Assembly: GCF_016623615.1 (NCBI RefSeq)
Contig: NZ_JAEHFX010000003.1
Span: 124,001 to 188,000 of the forward strand
Source of the DNA: Adhaeribacter terrigena
GTDB lineage: Bacteria; Bacteroidota; Bacteroidia; Cytophagales; Hymenobacteraceae
Length of the DNA: 64,000 nt
Direction of reading: 5' to 3'
In this document: in pieces, positions 31,844 through 39,934 of the stretch
Numbering within the stretch: the first letter of the stretch is position 1
Layout: the number at the start of each line of letters is the position of its first letter
Made by a program: the position numbers and the translations under genes
Notes under the pieces: generated by a model
Told to the model about the DNA's origin: nothing
What the model saw: the letters and a program-made list of their open reading frames with translations, nothing else
Databases searched by the model: none

Positions 31844-32389
31844 CTACTGATTTTTAGCGGCAAAGTCTTCGAAAGAACCTTTTTTGTAATGGTTTTCGGC
31901 ATAGTAACGCAGCAGGTTATCGAATTTTTTCACGTCGTAGAAACCCATTACAGGGGCCAGCATGTTGAATTTTTCGTCTAAATAAACGGTGCTCGGGTAG
32001 CCCATTTTGCCTTGCAGCAGTTCGGCGGCAATTTCGTTTACGCCCCAGTCGGTTTTAAAACGGTAGGTTTTTCCGTTCAGCACGATCTCTTCTTTGGTTT
32101 CGGCATTCAGCTTCACCGCGTAATAATGTTTGTTCACATAAGCGGCTGTTTTGGCATCTGAAAACGTAGATTTATCCATTTTCTTGCACCAACCGCACCA
32201 GTCAGTATAAATATCGACCAGGATCTTGCGAGGCTGTTTTTTATTCAGCTTTTCGGCTTCCTGGAAGGTGATCCATTTAATGGATTCTTCCTTGGTGTTT
32301 TTATTGATTTGCTTGTCTCCGGACGAAAAGCGGAAGGCCATGACGGCGAAAACGAACAAGAGTAATGCTAAAAAACGGTAGGGTTTCAT
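31844..32389 (-). CDS. Periplasmic thioredoxin-family protein
   Basis: A 181-residue exported protein. MKPYRFLALLLFVFAVMAFR acts as signal or anchor; the thioredoxin-like domain (about 35-165) carries the redox motif CGWCKKM in VDIYTDWCGWCKK and the cis-Pro loop GYPSTVYLD. It is probably a thiol oxidoreductase of the periplasm, of the DUF255-like/SoxW-like subgroup. Its first eight codons are made of a dispersed-motif copy. It follows the metal-transport operon on the same strand at 58 bases, perhaps only by neighbourhood. Confidence 0.85.
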   Translation of the reverse strand: MKPYRFLALLLFVFAVMAFRFSSGDKQINKNTKEESIKWITFQEAEKLNKKQPRKILVDIYTDWCGWCKKMDKSTFSDAKTAAYVNKHYYAVKLNAETKEEIVLNGKTYRFKTDWGVNEIAAELLQGKMGYPSTVYLDEKFNMLAPVMGFYDVKKFDNLLRYYAENHYKKGSFEDFAAKNQ

Positions 32390-32402
32390 GGCAAAAAAGT
32401 AA
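32372..32402 (+). repeat. 29-31 bp dispersed motif, copy 24
   Basis: AAAACGGTAGGGTTTC, ATGGCA, AAAAAGTAA. The start codon of the thioredoxin-like gene (minus strand) lies inside it. Confidence 0.8.
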
Positions 32403-32447
32403 AGGTCTTTACAAATATAAAAGATTTACGCTCACTTTTTGTAGTTA

Positions 32448-33344
32448 TTACTGTTTTTGAAGCTGCATATCAACTGGTTCCGCCAGCGTGCTGCGTTTCC
32501 GGAAAATTCCCTGGGTTGGCGAGAACAAAAAGGCCAGTCCGCAGAGCAGCCCTGCCACAACCGCAATAGCCGCCGCAATGGAGCCGTTCAGCATTACCGC
32601 CAGGAAATAACCGCCCGCCGAAGCCACTACCCCGACCAATACCGACAAACCCAGCATCACCTTAAAATTATCCGTCAGTAGATAAGCGGTAACCGGCGGC
32701 GCCACAATTAAAGCCACCACCAGAATAGCCCCCACCGATTCGAAAGCCGCCACCGTTGTCAGCGATACGGCGCTCATTAGGAGGTAGTACCAAAGCGAAG
32801 TGGAAATGCCAATAGCCGCCGCAAAACCGGCATCGAAAGTGGTCAGGAAAAGTTCTTTGTAACCAATACCAATGAAAAGCAGAATCAAGATTGTAACCGA
32901 ACCGAGGGTCCAGATTGTGGTAGGGCCAAGATCGTAACCGGATTCGGTAATCCAGCGGTTAAGCGGCACGTAGGCAATTTCACCGTAAAGCACGCAATCC
33001 TGGTCCAGGTCTACCTGCCCGGCAAACAGCGATATGAGAATAATGCCAATGGCAAAAAGCCAAGTGAACGTTACGCCAATAGCGGCATCGGCTTGTACTC
33101 TTATTTTCCGGTGAAAGAACTCGATCAGGAAGGTGGTGAGTACGCCAAACAAGCCGGCTCCGAGCAAAATCAAAGGCGAATCGAGCGAGCCGGTAAACAA
33201 ATAGGCGATCACAATTCCGGGCAGTACCGCGTGCGAAATCGCGTCGCCGACCATGGCCATCTGCCGCAGAATTAAATAGCAGCCCAGCAAACTACAACAG
33301 GTAGCTGCCAGCGAAGCCGTTAGTATGATCCAGAAAGCATCCAT
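32448..33344 (-). CDS. Metal ABC transporter permease (TroD-like)
   Basis: A 298-residue inner-membrane permease of the ABC-3 family (Mn/Zn/Fe uptake) with about 8-9 membrane helices. GDAISHAVLPGIVIAY near residues 33-48 is the family signature, and VALIVAPPVTAYLLT lies toward the C-terminus. It would pair with the larger permease at 33733. The 388-base gap between the two permeases is filled by two palindromic elements, so it may have separate transcription or read-through. Confidence 0.9.
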   Translation of the reverse strand: MDAFWIILTASLAATCCSLLGCYLILRQMAMVGDAISHAVLPGIVIAYLFTGSLDSPLILLGAGLFGVLTTFLIEFFHRKIRVQADAAIGVTFTWLFAIGIILISLFAGQVDLDQDCVLYGEIAYVPLNRWITESGYDLGPTTIWTLGSVTILILLFIGIGYKELFLTTFDAGFAAAIGISTSLWYYLLMSAVSLTTVAAFESVGAILVVALIVAPPVTAYLLTDNFKVMLGLSVLVGVVASAGGYFLAVMLNGSIAAAIAVVAGLLCGLAFLFSPTQGIFRKRSTLAEPVDMQLQKQ

Positions 33345-33420
33345 GTTTGGTTACTGTTTATAATTCATAGCGTAGGGTTTAAACCTACGCTACAGAAAAT
33401 CTTTATTAATAAAATATTGC

Positions 33421-33556
33421 GTCATCCAGACGTCAGGAGGGAACTATCGCATATAGAACCTGCAAGTGATTTGATTACGCCGAACTTTGTTTATCGCTCA
33501 GTCGTTCAAAATTCCATTGTAATTCCCATAAGTTTTCTCGACAGGTTCGGAATGAC
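33421..33556. repeat. Palindromic intergenic element, worn
   Basis: GTCATCCAGACGTCAGGAGG on the left and CTCGACAGGTTCGGAATGAC on the right. In the gap between two permease genes. Confidence 0.6.
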
Positions 33557-33586
33557 CGTTATTATTTGTGTCCTCTAAATTATTGC

Positions 33587-33683
33587 GTCATCCCGACGCA
33601 AGGAGGGATTTCATCCAGTTGGTAGTAGCTTTTATTCTGGCTTCCAACCAGCCCGATGAGATCTCTCCTGTCGTCGAGATGAC
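33587..33683. repeat. Palindromic intergenic element (GTCATCTCGA subfamily)
   Basis: GTCATCCCGACGCAAGGAGG pairs with CTCCTGTCGTCGAGATGAC, and the inner CATCCAGTTGGTAGTAGC / CCAACCAGCCCGATGAG match too. Close to the element at 10206-10304. Confidence 0.8.
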
Positions 33684-33732
33684 CGGATAATGTGGATTTC
33701 CTCACCGAAAAAGAATTTACCTCTTTGATTTC

Positions 33733-35019
33733 TCACGGAATCCTTGATTCATGTGGGTCTGTTTCCGGATAACCCAGTTGCTCCAGAATTTTAGCTTCCA
33801 GTTCCGGCGTTAGAATATGCTCGATATTTTCGGCGTCTTCGTGTACGTGGTCGGCGGCAATGTTCAGGTATTGGGTCAGGTACAATTCCCATAAGCGGTG
33901 CAAACGGACTACCCGCTGGCCGCGAGTTTTGCCTTCGGGCGTTAAAAGCCAGGTATTTCCGGGATCTCTTTTCAGATAACCCTGGCTGCGGAGCCGCTTC
34001 AGGCCTTTCATTAGTCTGCCCGACGGAATTTCCCTTTTTTCCTGCATTTCGGCCAGGCTTCGTCCGCTAAAAAAGGAACCGTTCTGTTCGCCTAACTGGT
34101 ACAATAATTTCAGGATATTCTCATCCAGGATATTCTCGCGGTTATTTTTCTGCCGGTACATTCGGCCCAGCCAGCCTTTTTCCGGCGCCAGAATAAAACT
34201 GCCAATAGCCAGCACCGAAACGATCATCACGATCCAGGGACCCGTGGGCATGGCAGGCGCCACGTACGACACAAATGCGCCGCTGAACCCGGAAAAAGCC
34301 CCGATCACAGCCGCGATCAGGATCATTACGCCCAACCGGTCGGTCCAGAAACGGGCGGCGGCGGCGGGGGTAATTAAAATAGCTGCCATCAATACTACGC
34401 CAACTGCCTGAATGCCAACTACTACGGCTAAAACCGTAAGCGTCGTTAAAATCAGTTCCAGCATTTTAACCGGAAAACCCAGCGTATGCGCATAAGCCCG
34501 GTCGAAACACAGCAGTTTAAATTCCTTGTAGAACAAAAGAATGGTTATGAGCAAAATGACGGCTACCGAACCAAAGGTGATCAGGTCTTCACCGACCAGC
34601 GAAGCCGCTTTGCCGAACAGGAATTTATCGAGCCCGCTCTGCGAAGCATTGCCGCCATGCTGAATGGCCGTAAGCAACAGTATCCCAAAACCGAAAAAAA
34701 CCGAAAGCACCAAGCCAATGGCGGCATCTTCTTTAATGCGTGTGCGGGACGTAATAAAATCGATACAATAAACTGAAAGCCAGCCGGTAATAAATGCGCC
34801 GATTAGTAAATAAACCGGATTTTTGGTGCCAGATAAAATAAACGCTAAGCAAACGCCCGGTAAAACTGCATGCGCAATGGCATCGCCAACCAGTGCTCTT
34901 TTCCGAAGCAAGGTAAAGCAACCCACCACCGCCGAACTGGCCGCCAGCAGCACCGAACCGAAAGTCACGAACCGGACATTGGCATCGGAGAAAGACAGAA
35001 ATTCGGTTAGCGTTTCCAT
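33733..35019 (-). CDS. Metal ABC transporter permease fused to a DtxR-like domain
   Basis: A 428-residue two-part protein. Residues 1-285 are an ABC-3 family permease (RKRALVGDAIAHAVLPGVCLAF near 39-60; about 8 membrane helices). Residues 297-428 are a DtxR/MntR-like cytoplasmic module: a winged helix (ILKLLYQLGEQ..., TPEGKTRGQRVVRLHRLWELYL) and the metal-binding dimerisation part VHEDAENIEHIL...YPETDPHESRIP. These residues align with the stand-alone regulator at 36796 (VHEVAEELEHIT, YPKYDPHGDPIP). The tail may sense metal and gate transport. It overlaps the ATPase gene by 13 bases. Confidence 0.92.
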   Translation of the reverse strand: METLTEFLSFSDANVRFVTFGSVLLAASSAVVGCFTLLRKRALVGDAIAHAVLPGVCLAFILSGTKNPVYLLIGAFITGWLSVYCIDFITSRTRIKEDAAIGLVLSVFFGFGILLLTAIQHGGNASQSGLDKFLFGKAASLVGEDLITFGSVAVILLITILLFYKEFKLLCFDRAYAHTLGFPVKMLELILTTLTVLAVVVGIQAVGVVLMAAILITPAAAARFWTDRLGVMILIAAVIGAFSGFSGAFVSYVAPAMPTGPWIVMIVSVLAIGSFILAPEKGWLGRMYRQKNNRENILDENILKLLYQLGEQNGSFFSGRSLAEMQEKREIPSGRLMKGLKRLRSQGYLKRDPGNTWLLTPEGKTRGQRVVRLHRLWELYLTQYLNIAADHVHEDAENIEHILTPELEAKILEQLGYPETDPHESRIP

Positions 35020-35822
35020 TTAGTAGCTTTGGCCGGGTTTTCGCGGGCCGGAAATTCTTTTTTGCGCAGCAGTTCGCCCACTTTGGTTAAAACGGTGAGT
35101 TTGCCGCCGTAGGTTTTTTCCAGCAATTCCTGATTCAGCACTTCGGCAGTAGGGCCGGAGCCAACCAAACGCATGTTAAGCAAAACGGTCCAATCGAAAT
35201 ATTCCACCGCCGATTGTAGATCGTGGTGTACTACAATAATGGTCTTGCCGTTATCGCGCATGGTGCGGAGCAATTCGATGATCGCATTTTCGGTGGCAAT
35301 GTCTACTCCGGCAAACGGTTCGTCCATAAAATAGATATCGGCATCCTGGGCTAGGGCGCGGGCTAAAAATACGCGCTGCTGCTGCCCGCCGGAAAGCTGG
35401 GAGATCTGCCGGTTGGCATACGCCTGCATGCCTACTTTAGTCAGCGCGTCCATGGCGGCATCTTTATCGGCTTTTACCGGTCGCTTAAATAAACCCATTT
35501 TCCCATAGCGGCCCATTAAAACTACATCGTAAACCGAAGCCGGAAAATCCCAGTCCACCGATTCACGTTGCGGCACATAACTTACCTGCTGTCGCACGGC
35601 TTTCAGTTCCTGATCGTAAATTTTAGCATAACCGCTGCTGACCGGGATCAAACCCATAATGGCTTTGATGAGCGTAGACTTGCCAGCGCCGTTCGGACCG
35701 ATTATCCCGATCAGGGAATTTCCAGGCAACGTAAGGTCGATGTCCCATAAAACCGGTTTGCGGTCGTAACTAACGGTAAGGTCATGCACCTCAATTACCG
35801 GATCTTTAACCTGAACGATCAT
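35007..35822 (-). CDS. Metal ABC transporter ATP-binding protein (TroB-like)
   Basis: A 271-residue ABC ATPase powering Mn/Zn/Fe uptake. Walker A GPNGAGKSTL, signature SGGQQQRVFLARAL, Walker B DIYFMDEPFAG, and the H-loop VVHHDL are all present. The ATG at 35822 (MIVQVKDPVIEVHDL) is chosen; 50 residues of longer frame upstream overlap the binding-protein gene and look non-coding. It starts 11 bases after the solute-binding gene stop and overlaps the permease gene by 13 bases. Confidence 0.93.
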   Translation of the reverse strand: MIVQVKDPVIEVHDLTVSYDRKPVLWDIDLTLPGNSLIGIIGPNGAGKSTLIKAIMGLIPVSSGYAKIYDQELKAVRQQVSYVPQRESVDWDFPASVYDVVLMGRYGKMGLFKRPVKADKDAAMDALTKVGMQAYANRQISQLSGGQQQRVFLARALAQDADIYFMDEPFAGVDIATENAIIELLRTMRDNGKTIIVVHHDLQSAVEYFDWTVLLNMRLVGSGPTAEVLNQELLEKTYGGKLTVLTKVGELLRKKEFPARENPAKATKWKR

Positions 35823-35833
35823 AATTCTGCGCC

Positions 35834-36775
35834 TTATTTTAATGCTTTTACAATGGTACGCACGTTGTGCCGTACCATGCCAATATACGTTCCGGCTTCC
35901 GTTCCTTCCGCGCCCAGGGCATCGGAGTACAACGTGCCGCCGATGTTGATCTCGTGGCCCCGGTCGCGGCAACCAGCTACAACCGCTTCAATGGCTTTGG
36001 GAGAAACTGAACTTTCCACGAACACCGCTTTGATCTTATTTTCCACGATCATGTTCACCAGTTCCGAAACGTCGCGCAAGCCAAATTCCGAAACCGTGGA
36101 AATGCCCTGAAGCCCTTTTACTTCGATTTTATAAGCCCTGCCAAAATACCCGAAAGCATCGTGTGCCGTTATCAGAATACGTTGCGGTTCCGGCACCGAC
36201 CCGATCTCGCTGATCACCCAGGCATTCAGCGAATCCAGATCCTGCACATATTTGGAAGTATTCTTTTCGTAAGCAGTCTGGTTTTTAGGATCCTTTTCCT
36301 GAATTTTCAAGCTGATATATTCCACGCTTTTTTTCCAGAGTGCCACATCGAACCAGATATGCGGATCGAAGGTGGTGCTGAATTCCTTGCTTTTACGCAG
36401 CCGGTTTTCTTCAATGCCAACGGCAGCGGCAATTACGGTTTTTCGTTCCGCCAGTTTTTCCAATACTTCGCCCATCTTGCCTTCCAGGTGCAGACCATTA
36501 TATATGATGATGTCGGCTTCCTGGAGTTTCCCCAGGTCGCCCTGCGTGGCTTTGTACAAATGCGGATCTACGCCGGGGCCCATAATGGCTTCCACTTCGG
36601 CCAGGTCCTGGGTGATGTTCAGCACCGCATCAGCCAGGATTCCGGTGGTGGTTACGATCTTCAGTTTACGGTTGCTCAGGTCGGCCTCTTTGGTGTTTTC
36701 CACTTTGCAGCCGGCGGTTAAAACCAGCCAACCCAAAAGGAAAGTCAGGGACAAATATCTGTTCAGAAAATGCAT
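35834..36775 (-). CDS. Metal ABC transporter solute-binding lipoprotein (TroA-like)
   Basis: A 313-residue lipid-anchored binding protein. Lipobox LTAGC (Cys about 23). The metal ligands match the TroA pattern: His in DPHLYKATQGD, His in FDPHIWFD, His in ITAHDAFGYFG, and Asp in YSDALG near the C-terminus. It has no long His-rich loop of the kind found in dedicated Zn binders, so Mn or Fe is at least as likely as Zn. First structural gene after the regulator, 20 bases downstream. Confidence 0.92.
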   Translation of the reverse strand: MHFLNRYLSLTFLLGWLVLTAGCKVENTKEADLSNRKLKIVTTTGILADAVLNITQDLAEVEAIMGPGVDPHLYKATQGDLGKLQEADIIIYNGLHLEGKMGEVLEKLAERKTVIAAAVGIEENRLRKSKEFSTTFDPHIWFDVALWKKSVEYISLKIQEKDPKNQTAYEKNTSKYVQDLDSLNAWVISEIGSVPEPQRILITAHDAFGYFGRAYKIEVKGLQGISTVSEFGLRDVSELVNMIVENKIKAVFVESSVSPKAIEAVVAGCRDRGHEINIGGTLYSDALGAEGTEAGTYIGMVRHNVRTIVKALK

Positions 36776-36795
36776 GCGTGCTTGAGAAAAAAAGG

Positions 36796-37452
36796 TTAAG
36801 CGGATACAAAAATGTTCTTGGAAACCTCCGCTGAAAGAGATAATTGCTTTTTGTTGTCCAGATTGATTTCCAATGAATTATCGTATTCTACTTTATCGGT
36901 TACTTTAATCTTAGCGCCCAGGTATATTCCGATCTTATCGAGGTGCTGTAGAAAAAGCGGCTGCGAATCTTTTACGCCCATCACAATGCCAGCCTGGCCG
37001 GGTTCAAGTTCCGAAAGCAATACCTGTTGCTTCATGGTCATCAGGCCGTCTTCGGTCGGGATCGGGTCGCCGTGCGGGTCGTATTTGGGGTAGCCCAGGA
37101 ATTCATCGAGCCGCCGGATCATGAGTTCAGAAGTGATGTGTTCCAGTTCTTCGGCTACCTCGTGTACCTCGTCCCAGTTGAATTTCAGTTTGTCTACCAG
37201 GAAAACTTCCCAGAGCCGGTGTTTTCTTACCAGTTGCAAAGCTGTTTTCCGGCCCGCTTCGGTTAACGTTACGCCCCGGTATTTTACGTAATTGATGATC
37301 TCCTTGTCGTTCAGCCGCCGCAACATATCACTTACCGAAGCCGCCTTGGTTTGCATCACTTCCGCAATGGCATTGGTGTTCACCGCCCCATCGCCTTCCT
37401 GCGAAAGCTTGTAAATGGCTTTGATGTAGTTCTCTTCGGTGTAGCTTAGCAT
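36796..37452 (-). CDS. mntR: DtxR/MntR-family metal-dependent regulator
   Basis: A 218-residue metal-sensing repressor. Winged helix (about 1-62; TEENYIKAIYKLSQ, KAASVSDMLRRLNDK), dimerisation/metal domain (about 63-140; VHEVAEELEHITSEL, YPKYDPHGDPIPT), then an SH3-like FeoA domain (about 145-218). It begins the metal-transport operon, so it probably represses it when Mn(II) or Fe(II) is plentiful. The gene symbol is by family likeness; the metal has not been shown. Confidence 0.9.
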   Translation of the reverse strand: MLSYTEENYIKAIYKLSQEGDGAVNTNAIAEVMQTKAASVSDMLRRLNDKEIINYVKYRGVTLTEAGRKTALQLVRKHRLWEVFLVDKLKFNWDEVHEVAEELEHITSELMIRRLDEFLGYPKYDPHGDPIPTEDGLMTMKQQVLLSELEPGQAGIVMGVKDSQPLFLQHLDKIGIYLGAKIKVTDKVEYDNSLEINLDNKKQLSLSAEVSKNIFVSA

Positions 37453-37454
37453 TT

Positions 37455-37655
37455 TAATTGTTGATTGTTAATTGCTGATTGTTAATTGATTTTGTGTTTC
37501 CTTGTTGGTTGGTTTATCATCTTTTTTGTTTATTTACAGACTTTGCCATGTTTATTTCTAATACTTCTTTAAACCAAAAAAAGACTTGAAAACGGTAGGG
37601 TTTTGTCCCTGAAAACTCCATAAACATAAACCACTCAATCAACAATTAACAATTT
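37455..37655. repeat. AT-rich inverted simple repeats
   Basis: AATTGTTGATTGTTAATTG and GCTGATTGTTAATTGATTT upstream of mntR, with the inverse CAATCAACAATTAACAATT near 37638-37656. Flanks a motif copy. May hold the mntR promoter; no clear operator palindrome is seen. Confidence 0.4.
37589..37619 (+). repeat. 29-31 bp dispersed motif, copy 25
   Basis: AAAACGGTAGGGTTTT, GTCCCT, GAAAACTCC; 40 bases beyond the fabH stop. Confidence 0.8.
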
Positions 37656-37659
37656 AGTT

Positions 37660-38673
37660 TTACCACCGCATCAGCGCCGAAGCCCAGGTGAAACCGGAAC
37701 CGAAAGCCGCCAAGCAAACGAGGTCGCCTTTTTTGATCTTTCCTTCCTGCACGGCTTCGCTCAACGCAATGGGCACGGAAGCGGCCGTGGTGTTGCCGTA
37801 GCGCTGGATGTTGCTGTACACTTTTTCGGCCGGCAAACCCATTTTCTGTTGAATGAATTGCGTGATCCGGAGGTTTGCCTGGTGCGGGATAAGCATTTCA
37901 ATATCAGTAGACTTGTAGCCGTTGGCTTCAAGTGCTTCGTTAATTACTTCCGGAAAACGCTGCACGGCGTGTTTGAAAACGGTACTGCCGTTCATGTATG
38001 GGTAAATGCTGCCTTCATCTAACATCTGGTGGGTGAGGCGTTCTTTCTTGATGCTGCCCGGATCGATCACGGCCAGCTCTTCGGCAAATTCCCCTTCGGC
38101 GTGTAAATGGGTACTTAAAATGCCGCTTTCATTATTTTCGGCAGGAGTGAGGACCGCTGCGCCCGCGCCATCACCAAAAATTACCGATACGGCCCGGCCG
38201 CGGGTAGAAAAATCCAGACCCGAAGAATGGATCTCGGAACCCACCACCAGAATGTTGTTGTACATGCCGGTTTTAATGAACTGATCACCTACCGATAATG
38301 CATAAACAAAACCCGAACACTGGTTTCTCACGTCCAAAGCCGGAATGTTGTGCAAGCCTAATTCGCGCTGCATCAAAACGCCTGAACCCGGGAAGGTATA
38401 GTCTGGGCTCAGCGTGGCAAAAATGATCATGTCTACGTCCTGAGGCTTTAAGCCGGCCATTTCCAGTGCTTTCAAAGAAGCTTTGGCGCCCATGTTGGCC
38501 GTAGTGTCTTTGCCTTCTTCAAAATAGCGGCGCTCCTGGATCCCGGTCCGCTCCAGGATCCATTCATTCGTAGTGTCCATCAGTTTTTCAAGATCGAAAT
38601 TGGTTACCACTTTTTCCGGCACATAATGACCAATGCCGGATATTTTAGAATTGCGCAGTGTTTTGGTTTCCAT
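37660..38673 (-). CDS. fabH: 3-oxoacyl-ACP synthase III
   Basis: A 337-residue condensing enzyme that starts fatty-acid synthesis by joining acetyl- or branched acyl-CoA with malonyl-ACP. The catalytic triad is Cys119 (RNQCSGFVYAL), His264 (IPHQANLRI) and Asn294 (YGNTTAAS). Full family length. It stands apart from plsX/rpmF, its usual neighbours. A TATATTTG -7 box lies 4 bases before the ATG, which would make the transcript leaderless if used. Confidence 0.94.
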   Translation of the reverse strand: METKTLRNSKISGIGHYVPEKVVTNFDLEKLMDTTNEWILERTGIQERRYFEEGKDTTANMGAKASLKALEMAGLKPQDVDMIIFATLSPDYTFPGSGVLMQRELGLHNIPALDVRNQCSGFVYALSVGDQFIKTGMYNNILVVGSEIHSSGLDFSTRGRAVSVIFGDGAGAAVLTPAENNESGILSTHLHAEGEFAEELAVIDPGSIKKERLTHQMLDEGSIYPYMNGSTVFKHAVQRFPEVINEALEANGYKSTDIEMLIPHQANLRITQFIQQKMGLPAEKVYSNIQRYGNTTAASVPIALSEAVQEGKIKKGDLVCLAAFGSGFTWASALMRW

Positions 38674-38677
38674 AATG

Positions 38678-38685
38678 CAAATATA
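38678..38685 (-). promoter_or_regulatory. -7 box close to the fabH start
   Basis: TATATTTG on the minus strand, matching TAnnTTTG, only 4 bases before the ATG. Transcription would start at about the A of the ATG, giving a leaderless mRNA; or the box is fortuitous. Confidence 0.35.
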
Positions 38686-38750
38686 AAGGTTTTTTGATAA
38701 GTTTAGATAAGTCTAAAAATATTTTTACAGTGTTTATAACAGTGTTGTAG

Positions 38751-39887
38751 TTAGTTTTTTAAGACTTTTTGAGTGAAAACTGAAAGCAATTTTTCATCTT
38801 CACTCTTCCAGAAAACATTAGCTGGTCGGCCATCAGCATAAAACGGCTCGGTGAGCAATCGGTTCAGGATTTTTTCCGGCTCCGGGTGAGTGAAATCAAT
38901 GCTGAAGCCGGCCTGGTTTTCTGCTACAGGTTTCAGCCATAACGGATTTTCGGGCAAAATCATTATCAGGCCGTTGGCCAGGTACTCGAAAAGTTTGGTA
39001 GGCAGGCAGTTGCGCGTGCTTTCGTTGGGCCGGTAAGGTAAAAGGCCAACGGTTGCTTCCTGCATGGCTGCCACGATCTGCGCGTGCGGTACCAGCGTAT
39101 TCCCGCCAATAAGCTTGATGTAAGTTTTGTCCTTGATGGCTGCCTGCAGTTTCTCAAAAGTGCTTTCCTGCGGACAATACCCGATGATCGTTAACTGAAC
39201 CCGATTTTCCAGGTTATGCAGGGCGTCAGTCAGCTTGATCGCCTCCCAGATGCCATATACTTCTGAAATAGTGCCTGAATAAAGCAGGTGCAGGTTTTGC
39301 GGCTTTAACTTTATGGGAAAATTGCTCGCAGTAAAAACATTTTCAGGTGCTGATTTGTATTTGTTTTCCAGAACGGTATAGTTTCCGGCTAAAAAAGTCA
39401 GTTCGTGGGCATAGCATTTTTCGGCCAGCAAATAATGCCGGATAAAGGGTGCAGCCAAACGCTCGATGGACCGGACACCGTTTGCTAAAATCCACCGGAG
39501 TGCTAAGGGATAAGTCGGCTGAAAATAGATGTTGTTGTAATAGTTTTCCTGAATATCGTATAAAATTACCGTTCTGTTAAAAATCCTATAAAGCAGCGTA
39601 ACGGGCAGTAACTCATAGGTGGTAGCTACAATGACCTCGGGTTTTAGTTGAAGGAGTAATTTATAATATTTCCATTGTGCCATAATTCTACCCAAACTTA
39701 AGCGCCGGAATTTAAAAATGGGGTGAAAGTGCAGCTTTTCGGAATTGCTAAGATTTTGAGCTGAAAAACCGGCCAGGTGGATCTCGGTTCCGGGGAGGTT
39801 GGCCAGCGATTTTCCCAGCTTTTCGAACATGCGCACATCGTTGGCCGGTTTTAAAAGGGAAGCAAGCAGGATTCGGGTTTTTCGCAT
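38751..39887 (-). CDS. Glycosyltransferase (GT-B fold)
   Basis: A 378-residue enzyme with the two Rossmann-like halves of GT-B glycosyltransferases. The start MRKTRILLASLLKPANDVRM fits the N-terminal donor-independent half; the C-terminal half has LLYSGTISEVYGIWEAIKL, GNTLVPHAQIVAAMQEATVGLLPY and LPTKLFEYLANGLIMI, as in the GT4 and related families. It probably adds a sugar to a cell-surface glycan. Divergent from dapD; no glycan operon surrounds it, so the acceptor is unknown. Confidence 0.82.
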   Translation of the reverse strand: MRKTRILLASLLKPANDVRMFEKLGKSLANLPGTEIHLAGFSAQNLSNSEKLHFHPIFKFRRLSLGRIMAQWKYYKLLLQLKPEVIVATTYELLPVTLLYRIFNRTVILYDIQENYYNNIYFQPTYPLALRWILANGVRSIERLAAPFIRHYLLAEKCYAHELTFLAGNYTVLENKYKSAPENVFTASNFPIKLKPQNLHLLYSGTISEVYGIWEAIKLTDALHNLENRVQLTIIGYCPQESTFEKLQAAIKDKTYIKLIGGNTLVPHAQIVAAMQEATVGLLPYRPNESTRNCLPTKLFEYLANGLIMILPENPLWLKPVAENQAGFSIDFTHPEPEKILNRLLTEPFYADGRPANVFWKSEDEKLLSVFTQKVLKN

Positions 39888-39901
39888 CGGCCGAAATATA
39901 G

Positions 39902-39909
39902 TATTTTTG
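39902..39909 (+). promoter_or_regulatory. dapD -7 box
   Basis: TATTTTTG, matching TAnnTTTG, 25 bases before the dapD ATG. Confidence 0.45.
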
Positions 39910-39934
39910 AACCGGAAATATAACGAATGCCTCT

